From the NCBI GenBank assembly GCA_021789565.1, contig JAJYJL010000110.1, positions 1 to 11,958 of the forward strand: 11,958 nucleotides of DNA, in the 5' to 3' direction. The notes below the pieces were generated by a model. It saw only the letters and a list, made by a program, of their open reading frames with translations. It ran no database searches and was not told the DNA's origin. A program made the translations under genes and the position numbers. This document shows positions 1-7,703 of the stretch, in pieces. Every line of letters begins with the position of its first letter. Within the stretch, counting starts at the first letter, position 1. This stretch comes from Acidobacteriota bacterium. Lineage in GTDB: Bacteria > Acidobacteriota > Terriglobia > UBA7540.

Positions 1-2
1 CA

Positions 3-3000
3 ACACATCTCGGGATTTCTCCGGTGGCGGGCGCGATGCGCGCGCTCTATGGAACGCCGTTCTGGATGGTCTGCCACGGGAGCGAGGCGTGGGGGCGCTT
101 TCCGGCTGACGTGCGCTGGGCCGCCCGGCGGGCCGAACTTCTGCTTCCCGTCAGCCGCTTTACGGCGGAAAGAGTGGCCAGGGTCAACGGCATTCCGCAA
201 AGCCGAATGCGCGTGCTTTATAACGCCATCCCTGACGACTTTGCCGGCCGGCTGATGGCCCCAAACGGCGCAGACGGCCTTGCCGCGGGTTCAGAGCGGA
301 GAGAGAGACGCATCCTTTCAGTGGGGACGGTCTCGCGGGAGAGCTCTTACAAGGGTTTCGACACCGTGATCAGGGCGCTGCCGCAAGTGCTGCGGACTTT
401 TCCGAATGCGCGCTACGTGGTGGCGGGCGAAGGCGACGGTATCGAAGGGTTGAAGCGCCTCGCGCGCGAGATGGGCGTGGGGGAGCGGGTGGAATTTACC
501 GGCGGCATTCCAGACGCCCAACTTGCTGCCTTGTATCGCTCCTGCGAAGTTTTTGCTTTGCCCAGCCGGACAGAATCGCTGAACGGAAAAGGCTGGCAGG
601 GAGAAGGCTTTGGCCGGGTCTACGTGGAGGCGGCGCTGGCCGGGAAGCCGGTGCTGGGCAGCACCGGAGGTGGCGCCGCCGAAGCCGTGCTGCACGAAAA
701 GACCGGCCTGCTGGTGGACCCCGAATCGGTTGCGGAGGTGGCGGGCGGCCTGATCAGGCTTCTCGGCGACCCGGAACTGGCCGGGCGGATGGGCCGGGAA
801 GGACGGCGATGGGCGCTTGAGAATTTTACGATGAGCGGGCTGAGGGGCTGTCTGGCTGAAGGGTTGCGGCGGTTCCAGGCATGCCGGGGTGGGGAAAGCC
901 GCGGCAGGGGCGCTTTTGCTGCCGGGGCGGAAGGACACAGCTCCGGAAAGGGGTGGGATGCGCAGGCCATGAAGGTTGTGATCAACGCAGCTTCAGCGAA
1001 GATGGGTGGAGCGGCGAACTACATCGCAAATCTGCTGCGGCAGTTGTCCGCCGAGGGTGACGGGGCTGAGTTTATGGTCTTCCTGCCGCCGGAAACCGCC
1101 GCAAAGCTGGAACGCCCCGGTCCCAACATCCATCTGCTGCCCACTCCAATCGGCGGCGCCGGACCGCTGAGACGATTGTGGTGGGAGCAGGTGACGCTGC
1201 GGCGCTTCCTGAAAAGGCAGAAGGCCGGCGCGCTCTTCTCCACGGCAAGCTTCGCCATGTTTTTCTGTCCCGCGCGGCAGCTTCTGCTGATTACGAACCC
1301 GCTCTATACTTCGAATATCTACCGGGAAAAGTTTCTGCCAAGGCATTCACTGCCATACCGGCTGGCGTTTGCGCTCCGCTGCTGGCTGGCCATCGGAAGC
1401 GCCCGCGCCGCGGACGTGGTGATGGCGCCCACCCGGGCCATGCTGGACGAACTGCGGGCTTGCGTTCGGTTGAAGGCAGCCGTCGTGAATCCGTTCGGCG
1501 TTGAGGCGCCGAAATTGCACCGACAAGCGCGGGATGAGGCCGCGCGGCGCGCCAATGGAGCGGGAGCGGGGGAGCGGGCTGTCCGGCTGCTCTACGTTTC
1601 GCTCTACAGCGAGCACAAAGACCTCACCACGCTGCTGAAGGCGCTGGAGATCCTGAATGCCGGCGGCGGCCCCAAATTCAAATTGAAGACCACCGTCGAT
1701 CCCGCCTGGCCCGGAGCCGCGTGGACCGTTACTCACCGGGAAGACATCCGGCTGGCCCGCCGGCCCGGCATCGCCGAGTGGGTGGAATTTGCCGGCCCAT
1801 TAAGCCCGGAAGAGGTCGCGGACCTTTACGCAGCGGCGGACATCTTTGTGTTCCCGTCGCTGGCGGAGACGTTCGGATTTCCCATGGCCGAGGCGATGTC
1901 GCACGGGCTGCCGATTGTGGCGGCGGACACGCCGGTGAACCGCGAAGTGTGCGGGCGGGCCGCGGTCTATTTCAACCCACTGAGCGCCGAAGAGCTGGCG
2001 GACCGGCTGCAGGGCCTGGCTGCCGACAGCGATCTCCGCCAGCGCCTCGGGGCCAGGGGGCGCGGGGAATCGGCCGCCCGATTTCGCTGGAGCGCGCACG
2101 CCCGGCGAATGATGGAAGCGGCGGGCCGCTCCCCGACGAACCCGTTGCGAGGTTTCCGAGGCGCAGCTCCTTCGGCGGCGGTCCTGAATCCGGCGAAGGC
2201 GCCCGTCAGCGTCCTGGTGCTGACCCGCAACGAGGAAGCCAACATCGCCGCCTGCCTCAAAAGCGTGCGCTGGGCGGACGAAGTGTTTGTGGTGGATTCA
2301 TTCAGCACCGACAGCACCGTGGTGATTGCCGAACGCCTGGGCGCGAAGGTGAGCGCCCATCGCTTCCAGGGCTACGCCGCGCAGCGAAACTGGGCGCTCG
2401 GCCATCTGCCGTTTTCGAATGATTGGGTCCTGATGCTCGATGCCGACGAGCGCGTTCCCGCAGAGCTGGCCGCCGAGATCGCCCGGGTGGCGCGTGATCC
2501 GGCTGATGACCACGCGGGATATTATTTGACGTCCCGACACTATTTTCTGGGATGCTGGCTGAAGCACGGAGGGCTTTATCCCACCTGGATCCTGCGGCTC
2601 TTCCGGTGGCGGCACGCGCGGTTTGAAGAGCGCCCCATGAACGAGCACGCGATTCTCGATGGGGCGGCGGGTTACCTGCAGCGGCCGTTTGACCACGAGG
2701 ACCGCAAACCGCTCGCAGACTGGGTGGCCCGGCACAACCGATACGCGGGTCTCGAAGCCGAGGAGTTTCTGCAGGAGACGCTTGCCGGCGGGTACGATTC
2801 GTCCATCAGCGTCCGATTCTGGGGCAGGCAGGAGGAACGGAAGCGCTGGATCAAACTGAAGGTCTGGAACCGGCTGCCGCTTCTCGTCAGGCCCTTCCTG
2901 TTTTTCTTCCGGAATTACTTTCTCAAGTTCGGTTTTCTGGACGGGCGCGCCGGGTTCGTCTACCACGTTCTCTGGAGCTTCTGGTATCCCTTTCTGGTCA

Positions 3001-3176
3001 GCGCCAGGATTCTGGAGCGCCGCTACGAAGGCCGGCGGTCCGCGGAACAGCGATGGGGCCTTCCGAAAGCCCTGCCGCTTGCCGCCCCGGCCGGCCCGGC
3101 ACAGGAACAGTTCGACCGGCGGACTTCCGCCTCAAGTGGCGACCCGAAGGGCGGTCTCCACCATAGGGTTTTATAG
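3..3176 (+). CDS. Triple-domain glycosyltransferase (GT4-GT4-GT2), 5' end outside window
   Basis: This ORF is open from base 3 with no in-frame stop, so the true start lies upstream. Numbering is from the in-frame GTG at 24. Residues 1-290 are the latter part of a GT4 (GT-B fold) transferase with the acidic pair E194 and E202 in EGFGRVYVE. A low-complexity linker leads to a second, complete GT4 domain beginning MKVVINAASAKMGG at residue 316, with E615 and E623 in ETFGFPMAE. From about residue 726 there is a GT2 (GT-A fold) domain like the WaaE/KdtX group, with VLVLTRNEEANI and the metal-binding DAD at 806-808. Aromatic, hydrophobic segments at about 950-1000 suggest membrane association. Such enzymes transfer sugars from nucleotide donors in surface-glycan assembly; donor and acceptor are unknown. 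The C-terminal 40 residues look unconserved. Domain calls are firm. Whether this is a single polypeptide is less certain, because residue 316 resembles a normal gene start. Confidence 0.85.
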   Translation, partial: THLGISPVAGAMRALYGTPFWMVCHGSEAWGRFPADVRWAARRAELLLPVSRFTAERVARVNGIPQSRMRVLYNAIPDDFAGRLMAPNGADGLAAGSERRERRILSVGTVSRESSYKGFDTVIRALPQVLRTFPNARYVVAGEGDGIEGLKRLAREMGVGERVEFTGGIPDAQLAALYRSCEVFALPSRTESLNGKGWQGEGFGRVYVEAALAGKPVLGSTGGGAAEAVLHEKTGLLVDPESVAEVAGGLIRLLGDPELAGRMGREGRRWALENFTMSGLRGCLAEGLRRFQACRGGESRGRGAFAAGAEGHSSGKGWDAQAMKVVINAASAKMGGAANYIANLLRQLSAEGDGAEFMVFLPPETAAKLERPGPNIHLLPTPIGGAGPLRRLWWEQVTLRRFLKRQKAGALFSTASFAMFFCPARQLLLITNPLYTSNIYREKFLPRHSLPYRLAFALRCWLAIGSARAADVVMAPTRAMLDELRACVRLKAAVVNPFGVEAPKLHRQARDEAARRANGAGAGERAVRLLYVSLYSEHKDLTTLLKALEILNAGGGPKFKLKTTVDPAWPGAAWTVTHREDIRLARRPGIAEWVEFAGPLSPEEVADLYAAADIFVFPSLAETFGFPMAEAMSHGLPIVAADTPVNREVCGRAAVYFNPLSAEELADRLQGLAADSDLRQRLGARGRGESAARFRWSAHARRMMEAAGRSPTNPLRGFRGAAPSAAVLNPAKAPVSVLVLTRNEEANIAACLKSVRWADEVFVVDSFSTDSTVVIAERLGAKVSAHRFQGYAAQRNWALGHLPFSNDWVLMLDADERVPAELAAEIARVARDPADDHAGYYLTSRHYFLGCWLKHGGLYPTWILRLFRWRHARFEERPMNEHAILDGAAGYLQRPFDHEDRKPLADWVARHNRYAGLEAEEFLQETLAGGYDSSISVRFWGRQEERKRWIKLKVWNRLPLLVRPFLFFFRNYFLKFGFLDGRAGFVYHVLWSFWYPFLVSARILERRYEGRRSAEQRWGLPKALPLAAPAGPAQEQFDRRTSASSGDPKGGLHHRVL

Positions 3177-3292
3177 CTTTAGCCGCGTCCATGCACGGGA
3201 CCGGTCTGCCTGAAATGTGGCGCCATGGCTTTATCCGGTAACTCTTCAACCAAGTACCAACCAACAATATCTATATCCAGGAGGGGGAAATC
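3177..3292 (+). other. Short intergenic leader before the epimerase gene
   Basis: These 116 bases lie between the glycosyltransferase ORF and the epimerase gene. The 3' half is A/C-rich and AT-richer than its surroundings. It ends in a strong Shine-Dalgarno sequence, AGGAGGGGG, at 3279-3287, five bases before the ATG. I see no convincing terminator and no promoter better than three of six matches per box, so co-transcription with the upstream gene is possible. Confidence 0.4.
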
Positions 3293-4243
3293 ATGAAAAT
3301 TCTTGCAACCGGAGGTCTGGGGACCGTAGGAAGTTTCCTGGTGGAAGAACTGCGCGGGCGCGGGCACGATGTCTGGGTTTGCGACCTCTTTCACCATCAC
3401 GACCCGCAATCCATCCGCTGCGATGTCTCGCAGTATCGGCAGTTGGAACGTCTGTTTGCCAGCCATCCTTTCGATTACGTCTATCACCTGGCGGGAGAAT
3501 TCGGCCGCTGGAACGGTGAAGATTTTTATGAAAATCTCTGGAACACCAACGCCGTGGGGACCAAGAACATCCTCCGGATGCAGGAGAGGTACGGCTTCCG
3601 GCTGGTCTATTTTTCAAGTTCCGAAGTCTACGGCGACTGGGACGGGGTGATGAGCGAAGACGTGATGGACCGGTTTGAAGTCCGGCAGTTGAACGATTAC
3701 GCCATCACCAAGTGGGTGGGCGAGATGCAGGTGCTGAACTCCGCCAGGATGTTCGGAACGGAAAGCGTGCGCGTCCGGCTGTTCAACCTTTACGGGCCGG
3801 GCGAAAAGTACAGCGACTATCGCAGTGTGAACTGCCTTTTCTGTTACCGCGCGCTGCACGACCTTCCCTACACCGTCTATCTGGACCACCACCGCAGTTC
3901 AACCTACATCACTGACGCGGCCCGCACCCTGGCCAATATCGTGGACAACTTTATTCCCTGCGAAGCTTACAACATCGGGTCCGACGAGTATCACGACATC
4001 AAGACCGTTTCCGACATCATTCTGGATATCCTCGGCAAAGACGACAGCCAGGTGACTTACCAGACCTCGGAACCCTATACCACCCGGAACAAGAAACTCG
4101 ACATGAGCAAAGCCGTCCGGGACCTGGGGCACGCGACGAAGGTGACGCTGGCGGAAGGGCTGCCGCTCACCCTGGAGTGGATGAAGCAGTACTACGGCGT
4201 GAAGAGGCCACTGAGGAAGAAAAGTCCTGCGCTGGTGGCATAG
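3293..4243 (+). CDS. NAD-dependent epimerase/dehydratase (extended SDR)
   Basis: This 316-residue protein has the usual length for extended short-chain dehydrogenases acting on nucleotide sugars. It opens with a Rossmann fold carrying G7-x2-G10-x2-G13 in GGLGTVG, with D31 at the end of the second strand as expected for an NAD(H)-binding enzyme. The catalytic set is visible as S108-S110 in SSSEVYG and Y136-x3-K140 in NDYAITK. RLFNLYGPG and STYITDAARTL are typical of the substrate-binding half in UDP- or dTDP-sugar epimerases, dehydratases and UDP-glucuronate decarboxylases. The family therefore predicts oxidation at C4 of a nucleotide sugar in the cytoplasm, but the exact product cannot be read from sequence. 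The ATG at 3293 is fixed by a strong SD (3279-3287). Its position between glycosyltransferase genes fits supply of a donor sugar to the same glycan pathway. Confidence 0.9.
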   Translation: MKILATGGLGTVGSFLVEELRGRGHDVWVCDLFHHHDPQSIRCDVSQYRQLERLFASHPFDYVYHLAGEFGRWNGEDFYENLWNTNAVGTKNILRMQERYGFRLVYFSSSEVYGDWDGVMSEDVMDRFEVRQLNDYAITKWVGEMQVLNSARMFGTESVRVRLFNLYGPGEKYSDYRSVNCLFCYRALHDLPYTVYLDHHRSSTYITDAARTLANIVDNFIPCEAYNIGSDEYHDIKTVSDIILDILGKDDSQVTYQTSEPYTTRNKKLDMSKAVRDLGHATKVTLAEGLPLTLEWMKQYYGVKRPLRKKSPALVA

Positions 4244-4269
4244 GAAAAACTGGAGACGAAAGATTCGGC

Positions 4270-5616
4270 ATGAGAATCCTGATATTTACGCAGCACTTTC
4301 CGCCGGAAACCGCCGCCACGGGCCGGCGGGGGTTTGACCTGGCGGAAAGCCTGGCGCGACGCGGACACCAGGTGACCGTCCTGACCGGGGTCCCCAACCA
4401 CCCCTCCAGCCTGGGCCGGCCGTTCTGCCAGTCGGCGCCCCGCAGGGAAGTCAGCGCCGCTGGGTACAGTGTGGTGCGTGTTCCAGTCTTCCGCTCTGAG
4501 GATCCCCGGACGATCAACCGGCTGCTCACCTATTCAATCTTTGGGCTCTCCGCGGCCTGGGCCGGGTTGCGGCAACCCCCGCCCGACGTGATTCTGGCGG
4601 TTTCTCCTTTGCCTGCAGGGCTGGCCGCCTTGCCGGCGCACTGGTGGCATCGCGCGCCGCTGGTCTTTGACCTTCAAGACATATGGCCTGACTCTGCTCT
4701 GGCCGTGGGCGTGATGCGGCCCCGCCTGGCCTTCCGCCTGCTTCGCCTGCTTGAGCGCTTTTTCTACCGCCGTTGCGCTCTGATTGTGGGCATCACGGAA
4801 GGATTCCGACACTATCTCATCCGCCTGGGAATGGACCCGGCGCGGGTGGCGGTGGTTCCCAACGGAGTCGGCCGGGAAATGTTCGGCGCCGCGACAGCCG
4901 GCCGGAAATTCAGCAAGTCCCATGACCTGGATGGAAAGTTTGTGGTGGGATATGCGGGCAACATCGGGCTGGCGCAGGGACTTGCGACGCTTCTCGATGC
5001 CGCGGACGCGCTGCGCGCGAGCGCCGTGAAGTTCCTTTTGGTTGGCGAGGGAACGGACAAGGCCCGGCTTCGGAAGCTGGCGCGCATCCGGGGGCTCGGG
5101 AATGTGGAATTCCTTGAGGGCGTTCCGCGTGAGCGCGTGGCTCCCATTCTGGCCTCGTGCGACGCCCTTCTATTGATCCTGCGCCGCGATCCTCTCTTTG
5201 AAATCACCATTCCCTCCAAACTTTACGAATATATGGCGGCCGGAAAGCCCATCCTCTGCTCGGTGGGAGGGGAAGCCGCGGGGCTGGTGGCTTCAGCCAG
5301 GTGCGGGCTTTCTGTGATGCCTTCTGACGGGGCGGCCCTGGCCCGGGCGGTCGAAAAGCTCGGTCAAGCTCCTCCTGCCTTGCGCCGCAAAATGGGCCGG
5401 AGGGGTGAGCGTTGCGCGCGCGAGCGATTTTCGCGCGACAGACTGATGGCCGGTTACGCTGAAATCGTTGAGGACCTCGCCTCCCGGCAAGTGGAGCCCG
5501 CTTTCCGGTTCAAGCTGCCGGCCCTCAGGGAGCTTGCCTCGTGGAAAACCTGGAGGCTCTTTGCGGGACACCTGCTGGGAATGTTTTCCCTGGCGTTCTG
5601 CCTGCTCAATTCTTAG
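4270..5616 (+). CDS. WbuB-like GT4 family glycosyltransferase
   Basis: This 448-residue GT4 enzyme starts MRILIFTQHFPPE, the classic opening of WbuB-like transferases. GRRGFDLAESLARRGHQVTV and TGVPNHPSS follow in the N-terminal domain. VFDLQDIWPDSA lies near the middle, VGYAGNIGLAQGL begins the C-terminal nucleotide-sugar-binding domain, and PSKLYEYMAAGKP lies at 315-327. Members of this family add amino-sugars or related residues during O-antigen, capsule or colanic-acid-type assembly at the inner membrane; the actual sugar here is unknown. The last 20 residues are a hydrophobic helix ending LLNS, possibly for membrane association. The reading frame is open back to an ATG at 4177, but that start lies inside the epimerase gene and adds a charged non-homologous leader, so I prefer 4270. 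The gene follows the epimerase stop by 26 bases and has only a weak SD, suggesting operon expression. Confidence 0.9.
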   Translation: MRILIFTQHFPPETAATGRRGFDLAESLARRGHQVTVLTGVPNHPSSLGRPFCQSAPRREVSAAGYSVVRVPVFRSEDPRTINRLLTYSIFGLSAAWAGLRQPPPDVILAVSPLPAGLAALPAHWWHRAPLVFDLQDIWPDSALAVGVMRPRLAFRLLRLLERFFYRRCALIVGITEGFRHYLIRLGMDPARVAVVPNGVGREMFGAATAGRKFSKSHDLDGKFVVGYAGNIGLAQGLATLLDAADALRASAVKFLLVGEGTDKARLRKLARIRGLGNVEFLEGVPRERVAPILASCDALLLILRRDPLFEITIPSKLYEYMAAGKPILCSVGGEAAGLVASARCGLSVMPSDGAALARAVEKLGQAPPALRRKMGRRGERCARERFSRDRLMAGYAEIVEDLASRQVEPAFRFKLPALRELASWKTWRLFAGHLLGMFSLAFCLLNS

Positions 5617-5669
5617 CCTCGGGCCCTTCCAGCTTGTGGCCAACCTTTTGGGGCCTCCCGCCTTGCGGA

Positions 5670-6527
5670 ATGACGATTTTTTATGGATTGCTACGAACCA
5701 CCGTGCTGAAGGACAGTCAACTGGGGCGGCTGTTTGATGACCTCAAGGCACAGGGCCTTGTGGATCGGACACTGATCGTGGTGACGGCTGATCATGGAGA
5801 AAGCCTGGGTGAGCATGGCGAGGACACGCATGGTGTTTTCCTTTATGACTCCACCATGCACGTGCCTCTGATTATTGCCGGTCCGGGGATTCCGGCGGGC
5901 AAAGTGATTGCGCAGCAGGTCCGCTCCATCGACATCATGCCCACCATTCTGGCCTTCCTCCATCTCGCGCCGGGCAAGGAGGCGCAGGGCGTGGACCTGC
6001 TGCCGCTGATCCAGAAAGGGCAGTTCCTGCCTACCGACACAGCCTATCTGGAAACCCTTTATCCGCGCACCGATTTGGGATGGTCTGAGCTTAGGGCTGT
6101 TCGCACGAACCAGTGGAAGTTTATCCTGGCGCCGCGGCCCGAGCTCTACAACCTAAAGGACGATCCCTCCGAGGCGACTAATGTGGACTCGCGAGAGCCG
6201 GTTATCGTGTCCCGAATGGATGCGCGTCTCTGGTCCATTATTGGCCAGGACAAGCGCAACGAAAAACTGGTCTCCAGCCCCGTGACCGAGCAGACCCGCG
6301 AGGACTTGGCTTCACTGGGATATGTGAGCGGCGGTACGCCCCGGGTGATTCAGCTTGGAAGCAAAGCGCCAGATCCCAAGGATGAGGTCCGGGTGCTGAA
6401 GATCCTTGGCGAGGTCGATCTCCTCGTCCATTTTCTCCACGACGCTGATGGGACCGCGAGAGCAGGCGATTGCAGCCGGCAGGCTGCGGCTCCGCGATCG
6501 TTTCCTGAAACCACAATTACGCCTTAG
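5670..6527 (+). pseudogene. Sulfatase C-terminal remnant, catalytic N-terminus missing
   Basis: Sulfatases of the alkaline phosphatase superfamily hydrolyse sulfate esters with a formylglycine made from a Cys or Ser in C/S-x-P-x-R. Only the C-terminal part is present here. Homology begins near DSQLGRLFDDLK (base 5710) and continues through VVTADHGESLGEHGE (D41, H42 from the ATG at 5670), DTHGVFLYD (H54), DIMPTI, GWSELRAVR, RPELYNLKDDP and a DPKDE motif near 6376-6390. The active-site signature and the N-terminal metal ligands are absent, and no frame upstream supplies them. After DPKDE the sequence stops looking like the TPR-bearing tail usual in this subgroup. The 285-codon frame is intact, so loss may be recent. 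No SD is evident at 5670. The frame also extends back to 5541 inside the preceding gene. A non-catalytic expressed protein is possible but I favour a remnant. Confidence 0.7.
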
Positions 6528-6542
6528 AGAAGGAGGCGGTGA

Positions 6543-7232
6543 ATGGCTGGTAAAAAATGGTTCAGGGGAGTCTGGGCGCTTGCCTGGGCAATGGCGCTGG
6601 CAGCAACCGCGGCGGGCGGAGGTCCCGATGCTGTGGGTTCGCTGGTGGGGAGCCGGAACGCCACGCTGGACGGCCACGCGCCTCTGCCGCACACGGTGCT
6701 TCTGAGCGGCGATCAGGTTGCCGTGAATAACGGGCTTGCGATGGTGACCCTGGACCGTGGCAACCGGATGATCCTGGGCAGCGATTCAGAAGCTGTTTTT
6801 CTGCGTGAAGCACGCACCCTGACGGTTCAAATGGCGCGTGGCAATCTCTCGCTTTATCACCCGGCGGACGGCAGCAGATTGCGGATCAATGCCGGCGATG
6901 TAATCGTGGCGCCGGCCGGTGAACCGCGGACACTGGGTGAAATCTCCCTGGCCAACGGCCTGCTGGTGGTGACTGCCAGGGATGGGAGCCTGAAAGTGGA
7001 AAAAGATGGTGCCACGAGAGAAGTTGAAAAGGGCCACACGCTGACAGTTGCCACAACCGCCGGCCCCGCCCCGAAGGCCACCGGCACGGGATTCCCTTCT
7101 GCCCGGCCTGATTTCAGCCGTCAGATGGGAGTGGTGGCAGGAGCCACTTCCGGCGGCGGCGGCGCAATCCTCGCTTCCATGGCCCTAACCCGTTCCGACC
7201 TGCAAGTCTCGCCGGTGACGCCCGGCCCGTGA
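6543..7232 (+). CDS. Exported FecR-like domain protein
   Basis: This 229-residue protein begins with a signal peptide: MAGKKWFRG supplies the positive n-region, followed by hydrophobic VWALAWAMALAATAAG, with cleavage likely near residues 24-26. The body (about 45-175) is rich in beta strands and has the FecR-like rhythm, including LLSGDQVAVNNGLAMVTL, GNLSLYHPADGSRLRINAGD and DGSLKVEKDGATREVEKG. A Gly/Ala-rich, weakly hydrophobic stretch lies near the C-terminus (about 197-213). Classical FecR proteins are anti-sigma regulators with a cytoplasmic N-terminal part and a partner sigma factor. Neither is seen here, so this is better read as a periplasmic or surface protein using the FecR-like fold; its role is unknown. 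The SD AGGAGG at 6531-6536 is excellent and fixes the ATG at 6543. The gene lies 15 bases after the sulfatase remnant, and a terminator follows. Confidence 0.75.
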   Translation: MAGKKWFRGVWALAWAMALAATAAGGGPDAVGSLVGSRNATLDGHAPLPHTVLLSGDQVAVNNGLAMVTLDRGNRMILGSDSEAVFLREARTLTVQMARGNLSLYHPADGSRLRINAGDVIVAPAGEPRTLGEISLANGLLVVTARDGSLKVEKDGATREVEKGHTLTVATTAGPAPKATGTGFPSARPDFSRQMGVVAGATSGGGGAILASMALTRSDLQVSPVTPGP

Positions 7233-7282
7233 GCGGCGCCCTTACGAGTTGGTTGAAGTGAACAGTTCCGCGTTCCACCCGG

Positions 7283-7311
7283 CCAGCCAACAGGTCTGAG
7301 CGCCTGGCTGG
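7283..7311 (+). other. Stem-loop in the 3' untranslated region of the FecR-like gene
   Basis: CCAGC (7283-7287) pairs with GCTGG (7307-7311), and CAGG (7291-7294) pairs with CCTG (7303-7306). This gives a nine-pair hairpin with a three-base bulge and an eight-base loop. No T-run follows, so it is not a terminator by itself. It lies 18 bases before the terminator and may protect the transcript end. Confidence 0.4.
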
Positions 7312-7329
7312 ATGAACAACTACTAATTT

Positions 7330-7373
7330 GCCCTCCGGTGTGCCAGCATGGCTGCGCCGGGGGGCTTTTTTTT
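7330..7373 (+). terminator. Rho-independent terminator after the FecR-like gene
   Basis: GCCCTCCGG (7330-7338) pairs with CCGGGGGGC (7357-7365) through nine pairs, one of them a T-G wobble. The loop can form a further GCCA/TGGC stem. Eight T residues follow directly at 7366-7373. It is correctly placed to end transcription of the FecR-like gene, and possibly the upstream genes. Confidence 0.85.
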
Positions 7374-7563
7374 GGATTGTCACATCTCCGGGCAGCTCCA
7401 AAATGCTGGCAGGTTTGGAAATCTTCAGAACATTTTCAAATAGGTACTTGACTCCGGTGTTTAAGATTGAGAACATTGGCTGTCTGGTAAACCCGGATTG
7501 TGCCCGGGCCAGGCGGCCAGGTTTGGCGTCAATGGTTGTTCCCGGGGCGACCGGATCAACTGG

Positions 7564-7586
7564 GGGTGTTGTGCATACCCTTTTTT
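7564..7586 (+). terminator. Second candidate rho-independent terminator
   Basis: GGGTGT (7564-7569) pairs with ATACCC (7575-7580), including one G-T wobble, around a five-base loop, and six T residues follow at 7581-7586. The stem is short, so it would be weaker than the one at 7330. As no gene lies directly upstream, it may end read-through transcription or a small RNA. Confidence 0.45.
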
Positions 7587-7589
7587 ATC

Positions 7590-7618
7590 TTGAACAGATC
7601 CAGTGATCGCGAAATAAC
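7590..7618 (+). promoter_or_regulatory. Possible sigma-70 type promoter for the two-component operon
   Basis: TTGAAC at 7590-7595 matches four of six -35 positions. AATAAC at 7613-7618 matches four of six -10 positions, with an optimal 17-base spacer. It lies just after the terminator-like hairpin and would give a leader of about 230 bases before the kinase gene. In a GC-rich genome such matches can arise by chance, so this is only suggestive. Confidence 0.3.
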
Positions 7619-7681
7619 GCACGGGGGCCAGGCTGCGGAGGGGGCGATGACTGGTTTGAAATGCGACCTGGGAAAATCGGC

Positions 7682-7703
7682 GGAATGGCTAGTCTGGCAT
7701 TCC
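7682..7703. repeat. Perfect 6-bp inverted repeat upstream of the kinase gene
   Basis: GGAATG (7682-7687) and CATTCC (7698-7703) form an exact inverted repeat separated by ten bases. It lies downstream of the candidate promoter and could be a protein-binding site or an RNA hairpin. A repeat this short can also be chance. Confidence 0.25.

Noticed and set aside
1721..2422. A 233-codon + strand frame inside the glycosyltransferase gene
   Set aside because: It lies wholly within the second GT4 and GT2 domains in another frame, is Arg/Gly/Pro-rich and has no domain-like sequence. It is a GC-rich shadow.
2298..2966. A 222-codon - strand frame opposite the GT2 domain
   Set aside because: It is antisense to a strongly conserved coding region, with no SD and no recognisable motif.
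4177..4269. Upstream extension of the WbuB-like gene to an ATG at 4177
   Set aside because: It overlaps the epimerase gene by 67 bases and adds a charged leader. The ATG at 4270 gives the classic N-terminus.
5541..5669. Upstream extension of the sulfatase remnant to 5541
   Set aside because: It reads the end of the glycosyltransferase gene in another frame and shows no sulfatase homology.
6312..6692. A 126-codon - strand frame across the sulfatase/FecR-like junction
   Set aside because: It overlaps two + strand genes, lies opposite the FecR-like gene's SD and signal peptide, and has no start signal.
7448..7476. TTGACT box as a sigma-70 promoter
   Set aside because: The -35 is good, but the -10 at the correct spacing (GAACAT) matches only three of six positions.
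7328..7606. A 92-codon + strand ORF in the intergenic region
   Set aside because: It begins inside the terminator stem, lacks an SD, and spans the poly-T tract and the second hairpin.
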